Part shown: positions 26,101-35,942 of the stretch, piece after piece | How the letters are laid out: every line of letters begins with the position of its first letter | Position numbering within the stretch: the first letter of the stretch is position 1 | NCBI GenBank assembly: GCA_911728455.2 | Contig: OU452222.1 | Span: 18,176,559-18,240,558 of the forward strand | Length of the DNA: 64,000 nt | Reading direction: 5' to 3' | Origin: Marthasterias glacialis | Taxonomy: Eukaryota; Echinodermata; Asteroidea; Forcipulatida; Asteriidae | Notes under the pieces: model-generated | Told to the model about the DNA's origin: nothing | The model's database searches: none | What the model saw: only the letters and a program-made list of their open reading frames with translations | Program-made: the position numbers and the translations under genes

Positions 26101-26562
26101 GTCATAATACAAGAATTGCAATAACTGTTTAAGATCACTTATCATGTTGCACAGCTTTGTTGCATAACTTATATCATAATGTTGCATTAAACTATAACTG
26201 CGGATTCTTAACAATGAATAAAATTAATTTACAATGTTTAAGTTTTGTTGTTATTTGAACACAAACCTTTTCAAAGATGATGTCAGAAACTCTCGGTCTT
26301 CAGCAACCCTGTGCATCAACAGGTTGATGTGTGTCTGGAGTCGGACCACCTTCTCAAATAGTGCCCTCGGAACAGGCGAGGGCAGCAGAGTATGGGGGAC
26401 GTATGTGATGCGATCAGGGCAACACTCCTGTTCAGGGGACAGGTACATGACCACAAGGCCGTGTGTTAGTGCCCAGTCTTTAGATGAATCTTGAAGCTCA
26501 GTGAGGACCTCTGGGTCGAGCGGTAGTGGGACACAGGAGTCCTGCATCTTGGGGGATGCCAT
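17110..26562 (-). CDS. GSS: Glutathione synthetase, complete, ten exons
   Basis: ATP-dependent ligase joining gamma-glutamylcysteine and glycine, the last step of cytosolic glutathione synthesis. Exons on the minus strand: 26562-26267, 25756-25681, 24463-24327, 23281-23162, 22521-22357, 22179-22107, 20857-20666, 19533-19452, 18221-18032, 17233-17110. All borders are GT-AG and the phases sum to 485 codons with stop (484 aa; the human enzyme has 474). Visible family motifs: RSDYM (132-136), KQIEINT (147-153, the substrate and Mg site), IFDQR, RRLFIDD with VAVVYYRVGY, LAGSKKIQQELARPG, ATFAGQY, KPQREGGGNN (374-383, ATP and Mg grasp), LMERIQP, ELGIYGIF and GHLLRTK (456-462). The usual alanine-rich loop GGVAAG reads GGLSLG at 469-474. 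The start is the only ATG before an upstream in-frame stop. Confidence 0.97.
17276..17530 (+). repeat. tRNA-derived SINE-like repeat, family S2
   Basis: It begins GGTTGGCGCAGTGGTA (A-box-like), then TTTCGAATCCCGC (B-box-like), then GATTGGGTTTTCAGTCCCTA, GTGGGTTTTCCCTGG and a CATCTAAAACTGAAA tail block. The same body occurs inverted at 18850-19100 and in part at 18620-18815 and 19880-20070. It sits in the last intron of GSS. Confidence 0.7.
18334..18450 (+). repeat. tRNA-derived SINE fragment, family S1
   Basis: GTGGCCGAGTAGTTTAGTG resembles a tRNA A-box region and is followed by CCTTGAGCAAGACACTTAACT. The body block CTTGGGCAAGACACTTCACT-like recurs at 35410-35700 and 58600-58915. Confidence 0.6.
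18620..18815 (+). repeat. SINE-like repeat, family S2, partial
   Basis: GGTTCGAATCCTGCC (B-box-like) is followed by GATTGGGTTTTCATTCCCTAC, CCAAAGTTGGGGTTTTTCC and CTTCACAGGGATAG, ending in (ATT)n at 18811-18830. Confidence 0.55.
18850..19100 (-). repeat. SINE-like repeat, family S2, inverted copy
   Basis: The reverse complement gives GTTGGCGTAGTTGTA, GGTTCGAATCCCGTC, GATTGGGTTTTCAATCCCTA and CATCTAAAACTGAAATTTCC in the same order as 17276-17530. It lies in a GSS intron. Confidence 0.7.
19105..19275. repeat. MITE-like GC-rich repeat, copy 1
   Basis: CTAATCCGAGCAGCTC, TTACACCACCGCAGCT, GCTGATTGGTACA and a GGCCATAGCTGAAGTGGT right part. GCAGCTATGGCC on the left and GGCCATAGCTG on the right are inverted. 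A second copy is at 45027-45200. Confidence 0.65.
19594..19762 (+). repeat. Interspersed repeat, copy 2
   Basis: Partner of 15966-16128, same orientation. Located in a GSS intron just upstream (in gene sense) of the exon at 19533. Confidence 0.65.
19880..20070 (+). repeat. SINE-like repeat, family S2, decayed
   Basis: TTGTTCAAAATCCTGCC, GTGGGTTTTCAGTTCAAACTG and TTCTCTACACAGGG follow the order of the other S2 copies with many changes. Confidence 0.4.
20286..20410 (+). repeat. Interspersed repeat, copy 1
   Basis: CACTGTATAAC, GGGACATTGAC and AAAATGGCGCAACCAAGAT then TGAATTGG are shared with about 44230-44370. No ends were resolved. Confidence 0.55.
20456..20640 (+). repeat. Tandem duplication of a ~90-bp unit
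   Basis: CGTTCTTTCCTTCACTACTT followed by CATTTCCTCATGAATT and ACCCCCAAACCTTTCCC occurs twice, at about 20468 and 20561, nearly identical. Located in a GSS intron. Confidence 0.85.
22662..22815 (-). repeat. tRNA-like SINE, family S3
   Basis: The minus strand reads GGATAGCTCAGTTGGTAGAGC (a good A box and D arm), then an anticodon region, then GCCGGTTCAAATCCCGC (B box and T arm), then a non-tRNA tail. The D and T arms pair well but the anticodon stem does not, so it reads as a tRNA-derived SINE, not as a functional tRNA. It lies in a GSS intron. Confidence 0.55.
22850..22869 (+). repeat. Poly-G tract
   Basis: About twenty consecutive G beside the SINE at 22662-22815. The length is likely to vary between alleles or assemblies. 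Confidence 0.8.
23384..23490. repeat. Imperfect palindrome with CCTCACGTTTCGACCC arms
   Basis: TGGCCTCACGTTTCGACCC on the left pairs with GGGTCGAAACGTGAGGCCA on the right, and GTCTTTCTCAAGG pairs with CTTTGAGAAAGAC. A single-arm relative is at about 45977-46025. Located in a GSS intron. Confidence 0.75.
24061..24230 (-). repeat. AACCAGTTGCC interspersed repeat, copy 2
   Basis: Reverse-orientation copy of 13516-13735, with CAAGTCACGGTTTCTTTGTG, GCCAGCGGTACTCTCAAAG and CAGGCTGGACGGGA in order. Located in a GSS intron. Confidence 0.65.
24480..25110. repeat. Interspersed repeat with an inverted relative at 28.98-29.48 kb
   Basis: ACATTAAAGGTGCACTTTTT at about 24704 is matched in inverse by AAAAAGTGCACCTTTAATGT at about 29255, and both are flanked by several GACGTCAT-type motifs. 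The right end carries AACACCTAGTGTTTGTC. Borders are uncertain. Confidence 0.4.
25126..25258. mobile_element. Palindromic TTATCACAC element, diverged copy
   Basis: It begins TTATCACAC, with GCGAGTGGAATAC, AAAATATAGCACTTCTGC and a centre containing GAGGCAGAAGGCCAAG. The right half is the decayed inverse. The better palindrome of this family is at 37237-37372. Confidence 0.6.
25858..26045 (+). repeat. AACCAGTTGCC interspersed repeat, copy 3
   Basis: Same block order as 13516-13735. Immediately upstream (25827-25857) is one end of the GGGTCGATTTCACAAAG TIR family, cut off exactly where this repeat begins at a TTAA. This suggests insertion into that element. In the first GSS intron. Confidence 0.6.
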
Positions 26563-28146
26563 TGTGTGACTTGGAACTCTCTCACTTGTGCAGACTTGAT
26601 AGTGACGGCTGGAACTATATTGAGGGTCGAGACAGAAATATCAGTAAAGTATTGAATTCTTTATTCACACGCTACTCACTAAATATAAAGCAAAGATTAT
26701 ATAGCGCTGACGGGGAACTGGAGCTCCATCTATTGTAAGAATGTGAAATTGACATGGGCGCCATTTCAGCAAGTGAATGTTTTGTTTCCCATTGATGGCA
26801 GTGGTCATTGTCTGCACTGATCTGCACTGATCTATTGTTGTATCAAAAGAGTTACTTGCTGAAATGGCGTCCAGTGGGGTTTCACATTTCAGGCTAAGTT
26901 CCCCCATCTTAATCTATAGTCTATAGTCTGTAATCTATAGTCTAACATTTATAACCTATAATCTATAATCTTTGTCATAAAGTACAAGCTTGAAACTTTC
27001 CAAGTTCAGTGTTTACTATCATGTGTTTAGTGTCAGAGGTTAACTGGCAACAGTACAGTGTAGTTCCTGTCCAATCAATTGTGTAGCATTAATCTCATTA
27101 CATACATTAAACATGTTAAACAAGCCCAAACCTGCTTGATAACATAGACCATACTGTCTCATGCATATTCAAACACATTTAGGAAACCTCCCATGTACAT
27201 GTATTGCTTCAACATTGTTCAAATGTCACATTGCAACACAATCTTGGAAGCAATGCGCCATGTATTTTCGACAGTGGTGTGAGAGTTGAAAAAAAATCAC
27301 GATAATTTGTCTTCTGAAGCTTGCCCTACAATAACTGTTTCTCACTCACACATAGAGAAGCACACACACTGACAACCATCAAAGCTTTTTGAACATTTTG
27401 ACAGCAATCTGAATCTAATATTATTCTTTGTCCCTCATCCCCCAAGAGAAAACCGGGGAAAAAACTACAAATTCAATATGATGCATTAAACTATATGACA
27501 GGAAACACAGTAAAGGAAACCACTTTGCATCCGTCACATTTGCAGGTTTTTTTTTCCAGCGGCTGTAACTCTTTTTAAGTTTTCCATAAGTTAATAGAAA
27601 AGGCATCTTCATCAAAATTGCTTGTGAGGCACCAGTGAGCCATCATTTAAAAAGTGGCCTGTCTTGCTGAATGTTCAAGCTTTCAGAACAACATAGAGTT
27701 TCACTGACTCTTCATAACTTATTGTATTTTCAGCTTTTTTAACTAAAAAACTGTTTATAGAAAACTGTACTTTTTTCAGGCTTTCATGAAATGGCGTCCT
27801 AAAAAATGAAACTCTTGGGCTCACAAAACTCATCGTGTTTGGCCCGACACTTAAAATGAAGATTATGTTTTTCTCCACAAAAAAACGATGACATAATCTT
27901 TCCAAACCGGGTTAAATACATATGCTAAAACATTCATAGATTTGATGAGTCAAATCAAGAATAATTTACCGTGCCCTGAAGTTGTTACAATTCGGTAAAG
28001 GACTCTGATCGAGTTAGCATTTTCCTGAAACACTTCACCACACAGGGCCTAAACAATTTTTACGGGGATACTTAATATCACAAATGAAAAGATTCTTTGA
28101 ACTTTTGATTTTGACGGGTAACCTTCAAAGTCAGAATTTCAAAAGA
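26563..28146. other. Intergenic, no gene recognised
   Basis: The upstream flank of GSS. It contains a CTATAGTCTATAGT-type simple repeat at about 26918-26975. No TATA or initiator assignment is safe, and no exon was seen on either strand. Confidence 0.4.
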
Positions 28147-28175
28147 GGAGTGCTGCGCCCCAGTTACTGGGTCTA
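28147..28175. repeat. Isolated terminus of the TAGACCCAG palindrome family
   Basis: GCGCCCCAGTTACTGGGTCTA matches the right end of the elements at 33332-34023 and 34559-34723. No matching left end was found nearby, so this is a solo or truncated end. Confidence 0.5.
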
Positions 28176-30230
28176 TTTAGACTAGAGAGGATATTTATAG
28201 GGGTCTCTGTTCCATGGTAATGCTCTTACCCTCCCAATTTACTGTTCGGTCAAAACTAAAGAGGCCTCGTGCCTTGCAACCGGGGCTTATATACGGGCAT
28301 TATTGCCTCATTTGAATACCAATACAAACTTTGAATGTATTGTGTGATCCGCATGCCTATCACAAGGAAAGGAATGCAACCCCTCTTCAACTTGTACTTC
28401 ATTATTATTCATAGAATTCCAATTATATTTTATTTTATTTACATAAATTTTGGAATTATACGGTCTATTTCAAGGCCAATCGAGATACCATACATATCGT
28501 ATTTCAAAATTTTAAGCCAGTTTTCATGACAGGGTCACCTGCACAAGATAGGAAGATAGACCTTATCACAAATACTGCCTGGTTGATTTTGCACGATGTT
28601 CAAAAGGCACTGTAGGAAGAAGAAGGGAAAACTGTTTGTACCATTATCCTTTCCACACTGCCTATCGGCCATTTGTGCAAAGTCAACGAGGCAGTATTTG
28701 CAACAATATCTAAAGTCTAGGAGCTTACATGTACATGTATGTGGTACAATACAGATACAAATTGGAGTGACTTCATCCTTCCAACACTTCAATTACAAAA
28801 AAAGCTAGACATATTGTATTCGTGCACGAACGCCAAGCTGTTTTGCGGATAAAATTTTCAAATAACTCATCTGAATATGAAAGTCTTACATTGTGTGCAT
28901 AATCAAGTTAATAATGCAAGAATTAATGCCTTGTGAGATCGAATTCATTCTGTGTATATCTTGTTAAACTGTACCTTTAAGGGAACATAACCTGACAAAC
29001 GATGACGTCATAATGACGTCAATTCGTTTTCAGAGCATTTATGACCTATCGAACCTGTTTAAAAAAAGAATTTTGATCATAGCATGCTTCGTTAGCAATT
29101 TATGACTTATTAAAGGGGCAAAAAATCATAAAAAATCAAGTGATGACGTCATCAAGACGTCATTTCATGATTCACAAGAACTTGCCATAACAACATGCCA
29201 AGTTCCAACGTGATCAAACCTATACTTTTGAAGATATGCAATTTCAAAAAGTGCACCTTTAATGTACGTCGCATGACCGCTGATGACGTCATCAACCTGA
29301 AACTTCACAAATATGTCATTATGACGTCACTGTAAAATGCAAACCATTGCACTAATGCCTTTAGTCATGCCAAGTTTCATTTGAATCGCATTTATGCAAA
29401 TATGCAAAATGGCTTGTAGAACGAAACATGTGCATTGTTAATGCACTTTCGGGAAGCTGAAGACTAAGCAACAAAAAAAAAAGTACAAAAAAAAGTACAA
29501 AAAAAAGAAAGAAACAAAACTTTTAACAACAACAAAAGCTGTTTCACTGCGCTTCGAGGCGAAACAGCTAAAAATGAACTAGCAATATCATTCAATTAGT
29601 GCTCAAACTGCTGCACGTCACATTCTGCTCTCATGAAATCCTCCTTTTCCATTGTAATTTGTACCTTCACATCACTTTTAATATGTTCCTGTTACCAGTA
29701 ATAAGTTATAGACGATACAGAATTGTGTTCTACTGCGTTTTTGCTGGAGATTTCGTCTTGTTTTGAGAGTTTTATGTTCTCAATTTTCGCCCTGGATGGG
29801 CACTGCTATGTGAATGGTATAGACCACCCAGCTTGCTGATGCATGGAATGTTAGCCGACACTGTCACCGGTTAATGGTACGTGCTCATTGAGTCTTCGTT
29901 CCACCAACCATGTCTCCATTGTACTACAATAATAAAGCAACCCTTCATGCCCTGAACAACGCAAAAGGAGCAGGTAATCACCACCATTCTCTACCTAATT
30001 CAATAGGACACCTACTCTCGCACCTTGGTATTCAGACTAACTCTACAAAAAGAGGTTGTCATGTTAGCATCCACCAAAAAAATGTAAGATCGCATCAATA
30101 ACTGTCAGGAACTTACCTGTGCACAGGGGTGTACATGTAGTTGACAATAATCTGACCTGTGTTTCTATCAATCACAATCAGCTGCAGAATCTGATACATG
30201 TTCCAATAATAAAGGAAACAGCCACTACAA
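28176..30230. other. Intergenic, repeats only
   Basis: Contains the inverted relative of the 24480-25110 repeat (about 28980-29480), with six or more TGACGTCA-type half-palindromes, A-rich simple sequence, and a hairpin GCTGTTTC...GAAACAGC at 29540-29571. No exon was recognised. Confidence 0.4.
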
Positions 30231-30234
30231 CACG

Positions 30235-32571
30235 GGACATGGTTGACCAAGTTTGCTTCTTGGAATGCTTGTTGTATCACTAACAAGGTTGCATCAATCT
30301 GTGATTTTGTGTCGGACCATGACGTTGATATTTTAGCCCTTCAAGAAACATGGCTAACAGGGACTGATCGCGGCAATTGCACACTAGCCGACATCAAGCA
30401 ATCGCTGCCCAACTATGACGTCATTCTTAACCCAAGAACATCTCGGCGAGGTGGTTGGTGTTGGCTTCATCTTTAAAAGTGATTTCCCTACTGCCAATAG
30501 TAAAACCTGGGGTCGATTTCACAAAGCACTAAGATTCATCGTAAGATGAGTTGTCAGTATTACCATAGTAATTTGTATTGTTCTACAGATATTTCCAGGG
30601 TAAATGTTCCACCAGTCTAGAGCCAACTTGGTTCCTCCTGCCCGGGTGTTTGAGCGTGAAACCAGGCTTTCTACCTGTTCTCATCCTTTCACTCTGGCTG
30701 TGCCGAGATGCAGAACTAAGAGCTATTCCAGTAGCTTTCTTTCCACGTACTGCATCCCTTTGGAACTCCTTGCCTGGTGTATGTTTTCCTTCATCTTGTG
30801 ACCTGGAATCTTCTAAGAGGAACATCAATTCCTTCCTTCAGCTTCACTGAGCTTCTGCATATTTTTGTTTTCTTCTTTGTGGCCCTTTACCTAGAGTGGC
30901 TTTGAGCCTTCTTTGGGGCGAACTTACATGAAAATTTTTTTTTTTTAAATTGTGACATCACACTTTGCTAAGCAACTAAGATTTATTTGTACTAAAGATC
31001 AATCTTAACTCTTTGTCAAATCGAATCCCCCAGCTCATTCAAATCTTTTGAATGTATGGACGTCACAGTGTCAAAGAAAACTACCAGCATTAGGATGTTA
31101 AACATTTACCGTCCACCTGCATCATCCAAGAACAGGTCATCTCCCAGGATGTTTTTGGAGGAATTTTCTACACTTCCAGAGTTAACTGTTCCTGTACCGG
31201 GAGAGGTCGTACTATTCGGTGACTTCAACTTACCTGTCAACTCACCTGAAGATCGCGACGGCAAGAACCTTCTACACCTTACAGAACTGGGACTGCTCTA
31301 CAATGGTTCCGCTCTTACCTGAGTGACCGTTCCCAATCTGTTCCCCATCGGTGAGGCTGCATCCTCAGTGCATCATATACCCTGGGGTGTCCCTCAAGGC
31401 TCCATTTGCAGTGCTTCATTGTTCACCTTCGACACAGCTCCAATCAGTGATATCATGACAAAACATTCCATCAATCATGTCATGTATGGTGATGATACGC
31501 AGCTCTACTTACTCTTCAAGCCATCAGAGAGCACTGCAGCAGTTCATCGTCTGGAGGACTGTGTGAAGGACATTAAGGAGTGGGCTGTCTACAACAAACT
31601 CCAGCTCAATAACAGAAAAACAGAGATTCTTCATTTTAGCTCTCACTTCCGCAGCACAACAGATTTTCCACCAGCCATGATCGGTGTCTCAGTTGTCCAT
31701 TCTTGCACTGAAGCTCAAAGCCAAGGAGTGGTTTTCGATAGTGAGCTTCGCATGAAGGCCCATGTTGGTAACATCTGCCGAGCCGGATGGTCCTTCATTT
31801 ACAGGATTGGTAGAATCCGGAGCTATGTAGACGAAACAGCGACACTGAAGCTTATACACGCATTGATAGCTGTAACAGCCTTCTCATTGGCCTTCCAACC
31901 ATCTAAATCAAGACTCCAGCGTCCACAAAATGCTGCTGCCAGATTGGTTTGTCGAGCTACATGTAAACGTCGCGAGTACATAACCGCAATCCTTCAATCA
32001 CTCCATTGGCTCCCAGTTTCACAACAAATAATCTACAAAACTCTCATTCTCACATTCAAAGCACTCCACAACCTTGGCCCATTGCACATACAGGACCTCG
32101 TTCATCGCCTTTAACCCACACGCACCCTCCGTTCCGCATCCCTTAACCTCCTGCAACAACCCTCACCTCCTCGGACATCATCCTATGACGGCAGAGCCTT
32201 CAGTGTCGCAGCCCCCTCCTTATGGAACAAGCTTCAATCACATCTCAGGGACTGTTCATGTACTGACATTTTTAAGCCTCATTTGAAGACCTACCTTTTT
32301 AGGCAATATTATTTAAAATAATTGAATAGAATGTAGAATTGAATCAAATTTTCACTGGCTGGTCCAGATTTTTTAAAACTGCCTTAAACATGTTAAAAAC
32401 ATATTTTTGTAATTGTCTTTTCAAATTTTATTCTATGAATACCCTTTGTATTGTAATTTTGTAATTTGGTTTTTGCTTTTTATCTTTGTACATGTATTTA
32501 GCGCTTTGAGACCATTATGGCAATTTAGCGCTTTATAAATATCTTTTTATTATTATTATTATTATTATTTC
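30235..32571 (+). mobile_element. Broken L2/CR1-like LINE
   Basis: An apurinic-type endonuclease start (FASWNACCITNK, then DILALQETWL) at 30250-30500 is interrupted by a nested element (30510-31033). It resumes with LNIYRPP and VVLFGDFNLPV (to about 31310). It then jumps by internal deletion to the late reverse transcriptase (LQWFRSYLSDRSQSV, PWGVPQGS, MYGDDTQLYL, LHWLPV, LWNKLQSHLR), ending near 32320. The 3' end has the GCGCTTTATAAAT...(ATT)n tail of L2/CR1 lines at 32500-32571. A frame change near 30458 and the missing fingers/palm region make it dead. A typical full-length element would be over 3 kb longer. Confidence 0.85.
30510..31033. mobile_element. TIR element nested in the LINE
   Basis: Inverted ends CTGGGGTCGATTTCACAAAG and, on the other side, CTTTG-CAAATCGAATCCCCCAG, with about 35 bp of terminal similarity. 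The endonuclease reading of the LINE continues on the other side. It carries a short reverse-transcriptase C-terminal-like piece (RTASLWNSLPG at about 30745-30780) from a different LINE. TIR relatives are at 40862-40977 and 25827-25857. Confidence 0.7.
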
Positions 32572-33316
32572 ACACCTTAGCCCAGGTTGGACTCCTTCAT
32601 TGCATACAATGTGACAGAGTCCAAGGTATGAAAGGTCCTCTGCCATCGGGAAAAATGTTCTATTTATACCTGACAGAGAAAGCTGAAGCTATGATCACAT
32701 ATTCCATGTCTGGAATTCCAAGAATGCTGGGTTGAGAAATGTAATTTTTTTATCCTTGGGTGAAGATATTTTTTAAAATAACATGAAAATGGAAATCTCT
32801 GGAGTAATTTCTGTGCTGACTCTGTGTGTGAAAACTTGCGCACAAGTGCACAATATTTGAGTACCCGGTTTAGTCCACGTAGAATCCAAGCTCATTTACA
32901 ACTAGCATGTGTGTTTGCGGTGCACAAATTGTACCATGCGTGCACATTAATGTACACTGTTTTGGTTTGCGCAAGGTGCAAATTTGTGCGTCAAACTTAA
33001 AAATTAAGTTTGACATGCAATTATTGCGCTCAGCATTTGCGAGCGGTGCATTATAATTGCTTGCCACAAGTGCATAGTAGAAACTTCACACGGAAAGGTC
33101 CGTATGTTTGGGACAATTTGCAAAAGTTCGCGTTTATTTTTAGTATCATTTTCACTGAAGAAAGTGAATGCAGATATTTAAAAGATATTCAAAGAGTTGT
33201 TTAATGTGCCAGGAATATATGAACAGACTGTCAGCTTCCAACTTCAGATAAAAAAAAGGGGAAAACAAGTCGTGTAATTTTGTTCGCAGGAGTCCAACCA
33301 GGTCCAGGGCAGGGCT
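32572..33316. other. Intergenic, no gene recognised
   Basis: AT-rich and moderately repetitive; short TGCGCA/TGCACA-rich stretch at 32830-33080. No exon or terminal repeat was found. Confidence 0.35.
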
Positions 33317-33325
33317 ATTCACACC

Positions 33326-34214
33326 TAGCCCTAGACCCAGTAACTGGGGCGCTGTACTCCTTTTTTGAGATTTTGACATTATCTGTCGTTACAATCGCCA
33401 TTTTGATTACTAATGTTATGACTGTTTTCTGACTTAAAAAAAGTTGTATTAACGCTGCGGGATCACATGTTCGCTGATGCCCGGAAATGAATATTGTTTT
33501 GCGCAGTCAACGCAGGATACCAGTCAACGAACACCACAAAGTTCCATTGGTCATGATTGCCGAGCGCGTGCTGTACAATGTTGCCATTGTGGGGGTCGTT
33601 GACACAGCTGGTATCCTGCGTTGACTGCGCAAAACAATATTCAAGTCCGGGCATCAGCGAACACGTGATCCCGCAGCGTTAATACGACTTTTTTCAAGTC
33701 AGAAAACAGTCGTAACATTAGTAATCAAAATGGCGATTGTAACGGCAGGGTTGTCAGAGGCCCTAAAAATCATCGATTTGGAGGACAGAAAATGATCGTG
33801 AGTACAATTAAATGCATTTTATTACACCATAAACACTTGGAGAAGACAGTGGGCGAATTTTGAGCAATTCTGTTGAGTCTAAGGCATTTTTTTTAACAGA
33901 GGTGATTTAAATCCTCCTGACCATCGCAGTTACTACATATTCCTTACTGGGGCGCTAGTACGACAGATAATGTCAAAATCTCAAAAAAGGAGTAGGCCTA
34001 CAGCGCCCCAGTTACTGGGTCTACCCTAGCCCCATAAATAGTGCCAATACGCTGCACTGCAACCATCACAGTTGCGATAATCGTAACCCTCCATCCTCCC
34101 GACCGTCGGGATGGAGGGTTACGATTATCGCAACTACAACCATCATGGCTCCGATGACATTAATGCGCCAAGAAGCAGAGGTAGTCCAGCGTATTGGCAC
34201 TATTTATGGGGCTA
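33326..34214. mobile_element. TAGCCCC palindromic element, carrying a nested element
   Basis: It starts TAGCCC, is interrupted at 33332, resumes at 34033 with CATAAATAGTGCCAATACG and ends ATTTATGGGGCTA at 34214. ATTCACACC at 33317-33325 and 34215-34223 is a 9-bp target duplication. Without the insert it is a palindrome of about 190 bp centred near 34109 (CCGACCGTCGG). It shares its ends and the GCCAATACGCTG sub-terminal block with the element at 457-1549. Confidence 0.8.
33332..34023. mobile_element. TAGACCCAG palindromic element nested in TAGCCCC element
   Basis: It starts TAGACCCAGTAACTGGGG and ends CCCCAGTTACTGGGTCTA. It is flanked by ACCTAGCCC (33323-33331) and CCCTAGCCC (34024-34032), a 9-bp duplication with one mismatch. 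The arms pair over about 200 bp (33400-33550 with 33575-33745). A block of about 200 bp at 33757-33955 has no inverse partner. It is non-coding. Confidence 0.8.
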
Positions 34215-34558
34215 ATTCACACCCAATGTCAAATAATGATGAACTATGAATGATTGAATGATATTTTAAATAACCATTCATTTGTCAGTTGGTCAGTTTG
34301 TGTCGTAGCTTCTAATTAGTACTAAATAACTACACTTGTCTGAATTTCCCTTTTACTTTACCTCTGTTTACCAATACCAGGCACAAAGATAACAAATTTG
34401 CCGAGTCATACCATTGTTATCACTAGCCCCATCCATGACGCATTCCCCTAGCCCATCAAAATAACAATGCATAGAAAAAGGTCAGTCCACTCCAAGCATG
34501 GCGTGCAAACAGAAGGGCGACCAAAAAGGAGCATACAAACTCCTCATGTCCTAGTCGC

Positions 34559-34723
34559 TAGACCCAGTCACTGGGGCGCTGTATTCCCCTTTGTTTTTTT
34601 AGATTTTGACATTATCGGTACTACGACTACGACGACGACGAGTCGACTACTGTAGTACGATCGATAAAATCACCTGTCAACATCTCAAAAAAAAGGAGTA
34701 CAGCGCCCCAGTTACTGGGTCTA
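34559..34723. mobile_element. Short TAGACCCAG element
   Basis: TAGACCCAGTCACTGGGGCG at the left and GCGCCCCAGTTACTGGGTCTA at the right. The internal ACTACGACGACGAC and GTACTACGA/TAGTACGA pieces form a stem. It is a deletion-type relative of 33332-34023. No clear 9-bp duplication remains. Confidence 0.75.
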
Positions 34724-35409
34724 AATCGTACCCAATCTTTTTTGGAAGCTGGCGAAACAAACATGCAAAAAAAAAATAAAGATTTACTCACGCTAAGTAC
34801 ATGTACAGCTTGTTTGTTGCTACCACAGTACATGTATAGATCAGTGCATTTTGAGGTGTCAAACATCACACTATAAAGAAGTGGAACAAAGTTAAGTTGG
34901 CCAGGAGTTAGTCCAAGTCTTCGTCTAAGACCTTCCCCTCTGCTCTTTTTTTAAGCGTGCGGTCAGGTGACTGGTAGTGGTACATGGTACGTAAGGTCAC
35001 TGATCTCTATGTACAAAAGAGATCAGCAGTGGGGGGTGGGTACGGTGTGGTTGGCGGAGTGGTCCGAATTATAGCGCCCTCTCCTGTCAGATCAGTGCAT
35101 GGTTGGTGGACGGTGCACAACAACGTCTTGCATCACCAAGACTAGGTTGGTTGGTTTGGTCGTCATGGTTAGCAGCCCGCCCCCTCCCCTTCTGATGAAA
35201 TGGATTCATACGAGCCGGGGGGGGGGGCGGCAACTTAGTTTTTGGGAAACCAAAATTGTTTTCCTATTGCCAGAAATTGACTAAATAATTATTGGCAGAC
35301 AAGTTAACACAAAACTCTGAGCCAGCAAAATAATAATGGAGTTTTCATTTTTCAGAGCTACATGTAGCTCATTAAGCAACCAATGAAAAATCCAAACTAT
35401 AAAATATAG

Positions 35410-35700
35410 TTTATATTATGTACCGTGGCTGAGAGGTCTAGCACATCCAACTGAAGTTCCTATGGTCGAATTGTGACATTCGTGTCCTTGAGCAAGACGC
35501 TACAATTGCTACTCATCACCCAGGAGTAATGGGTAGGCCTAATTATAGTACGAGGGTAGAGATGAGTTGATGTCGGTGCTGCATACTCCAAAGGAGTTGG
35601 GATGGTTTCAGGAATTCTAAAGGCCGATGAACAAGGACAACAACATTGTGAAGTGCTTATGAGAGGGCCACTTTGAATTATTATTTTTGAATTATTATTT
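35410..35700 (+). repeat. SINE, family S1
   Basis: CCGTGGCTGAGAGGTCTAGC (tRNA-like head), CCTTGAGCAAGACGCTAC, CATCACCCAGGAGTAATGGG and GGTGCTGCATACTCCAAAGG, then GGTTTCAGGAAT. The same order is found at 58600-58915. Confidence 0.75.
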
Positions 35701-35752
35701 TTGGAATGCAACAACCCCTTCTTTGCTTGGTCCATATGGAGACTATACTATA

Positions 35753-35942
35753 CACATTATGGACTGGCAATGAGGACAATAGTGCACGTCTATGCACCCC
35801 GAGGGACTGTGAGTGACCAGGAGAGGGTCCTATTTCCCGAGGCCGAAGGCCGAGGGAAATAGGACCGTCTTCTGGTCACTCACAGGCCCAAGGGGTGCAT
35901 AGACGTGCACTATTGCCCGACTAATGCCGGTCCATATGTGTT
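35753..35942. mobile_element. Palindrome P, copy 1
   Basis: About 190 bp, self-complementary around CGAGGCCGAAGGCCGAG (about 35846). The arms carry TAGTGCACGTCTATGCACCC and GGACTGGCAATGAGG. Two more copies at 36562-36754 and 37043-37231 alternate with element D. Confidence 0.85.
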
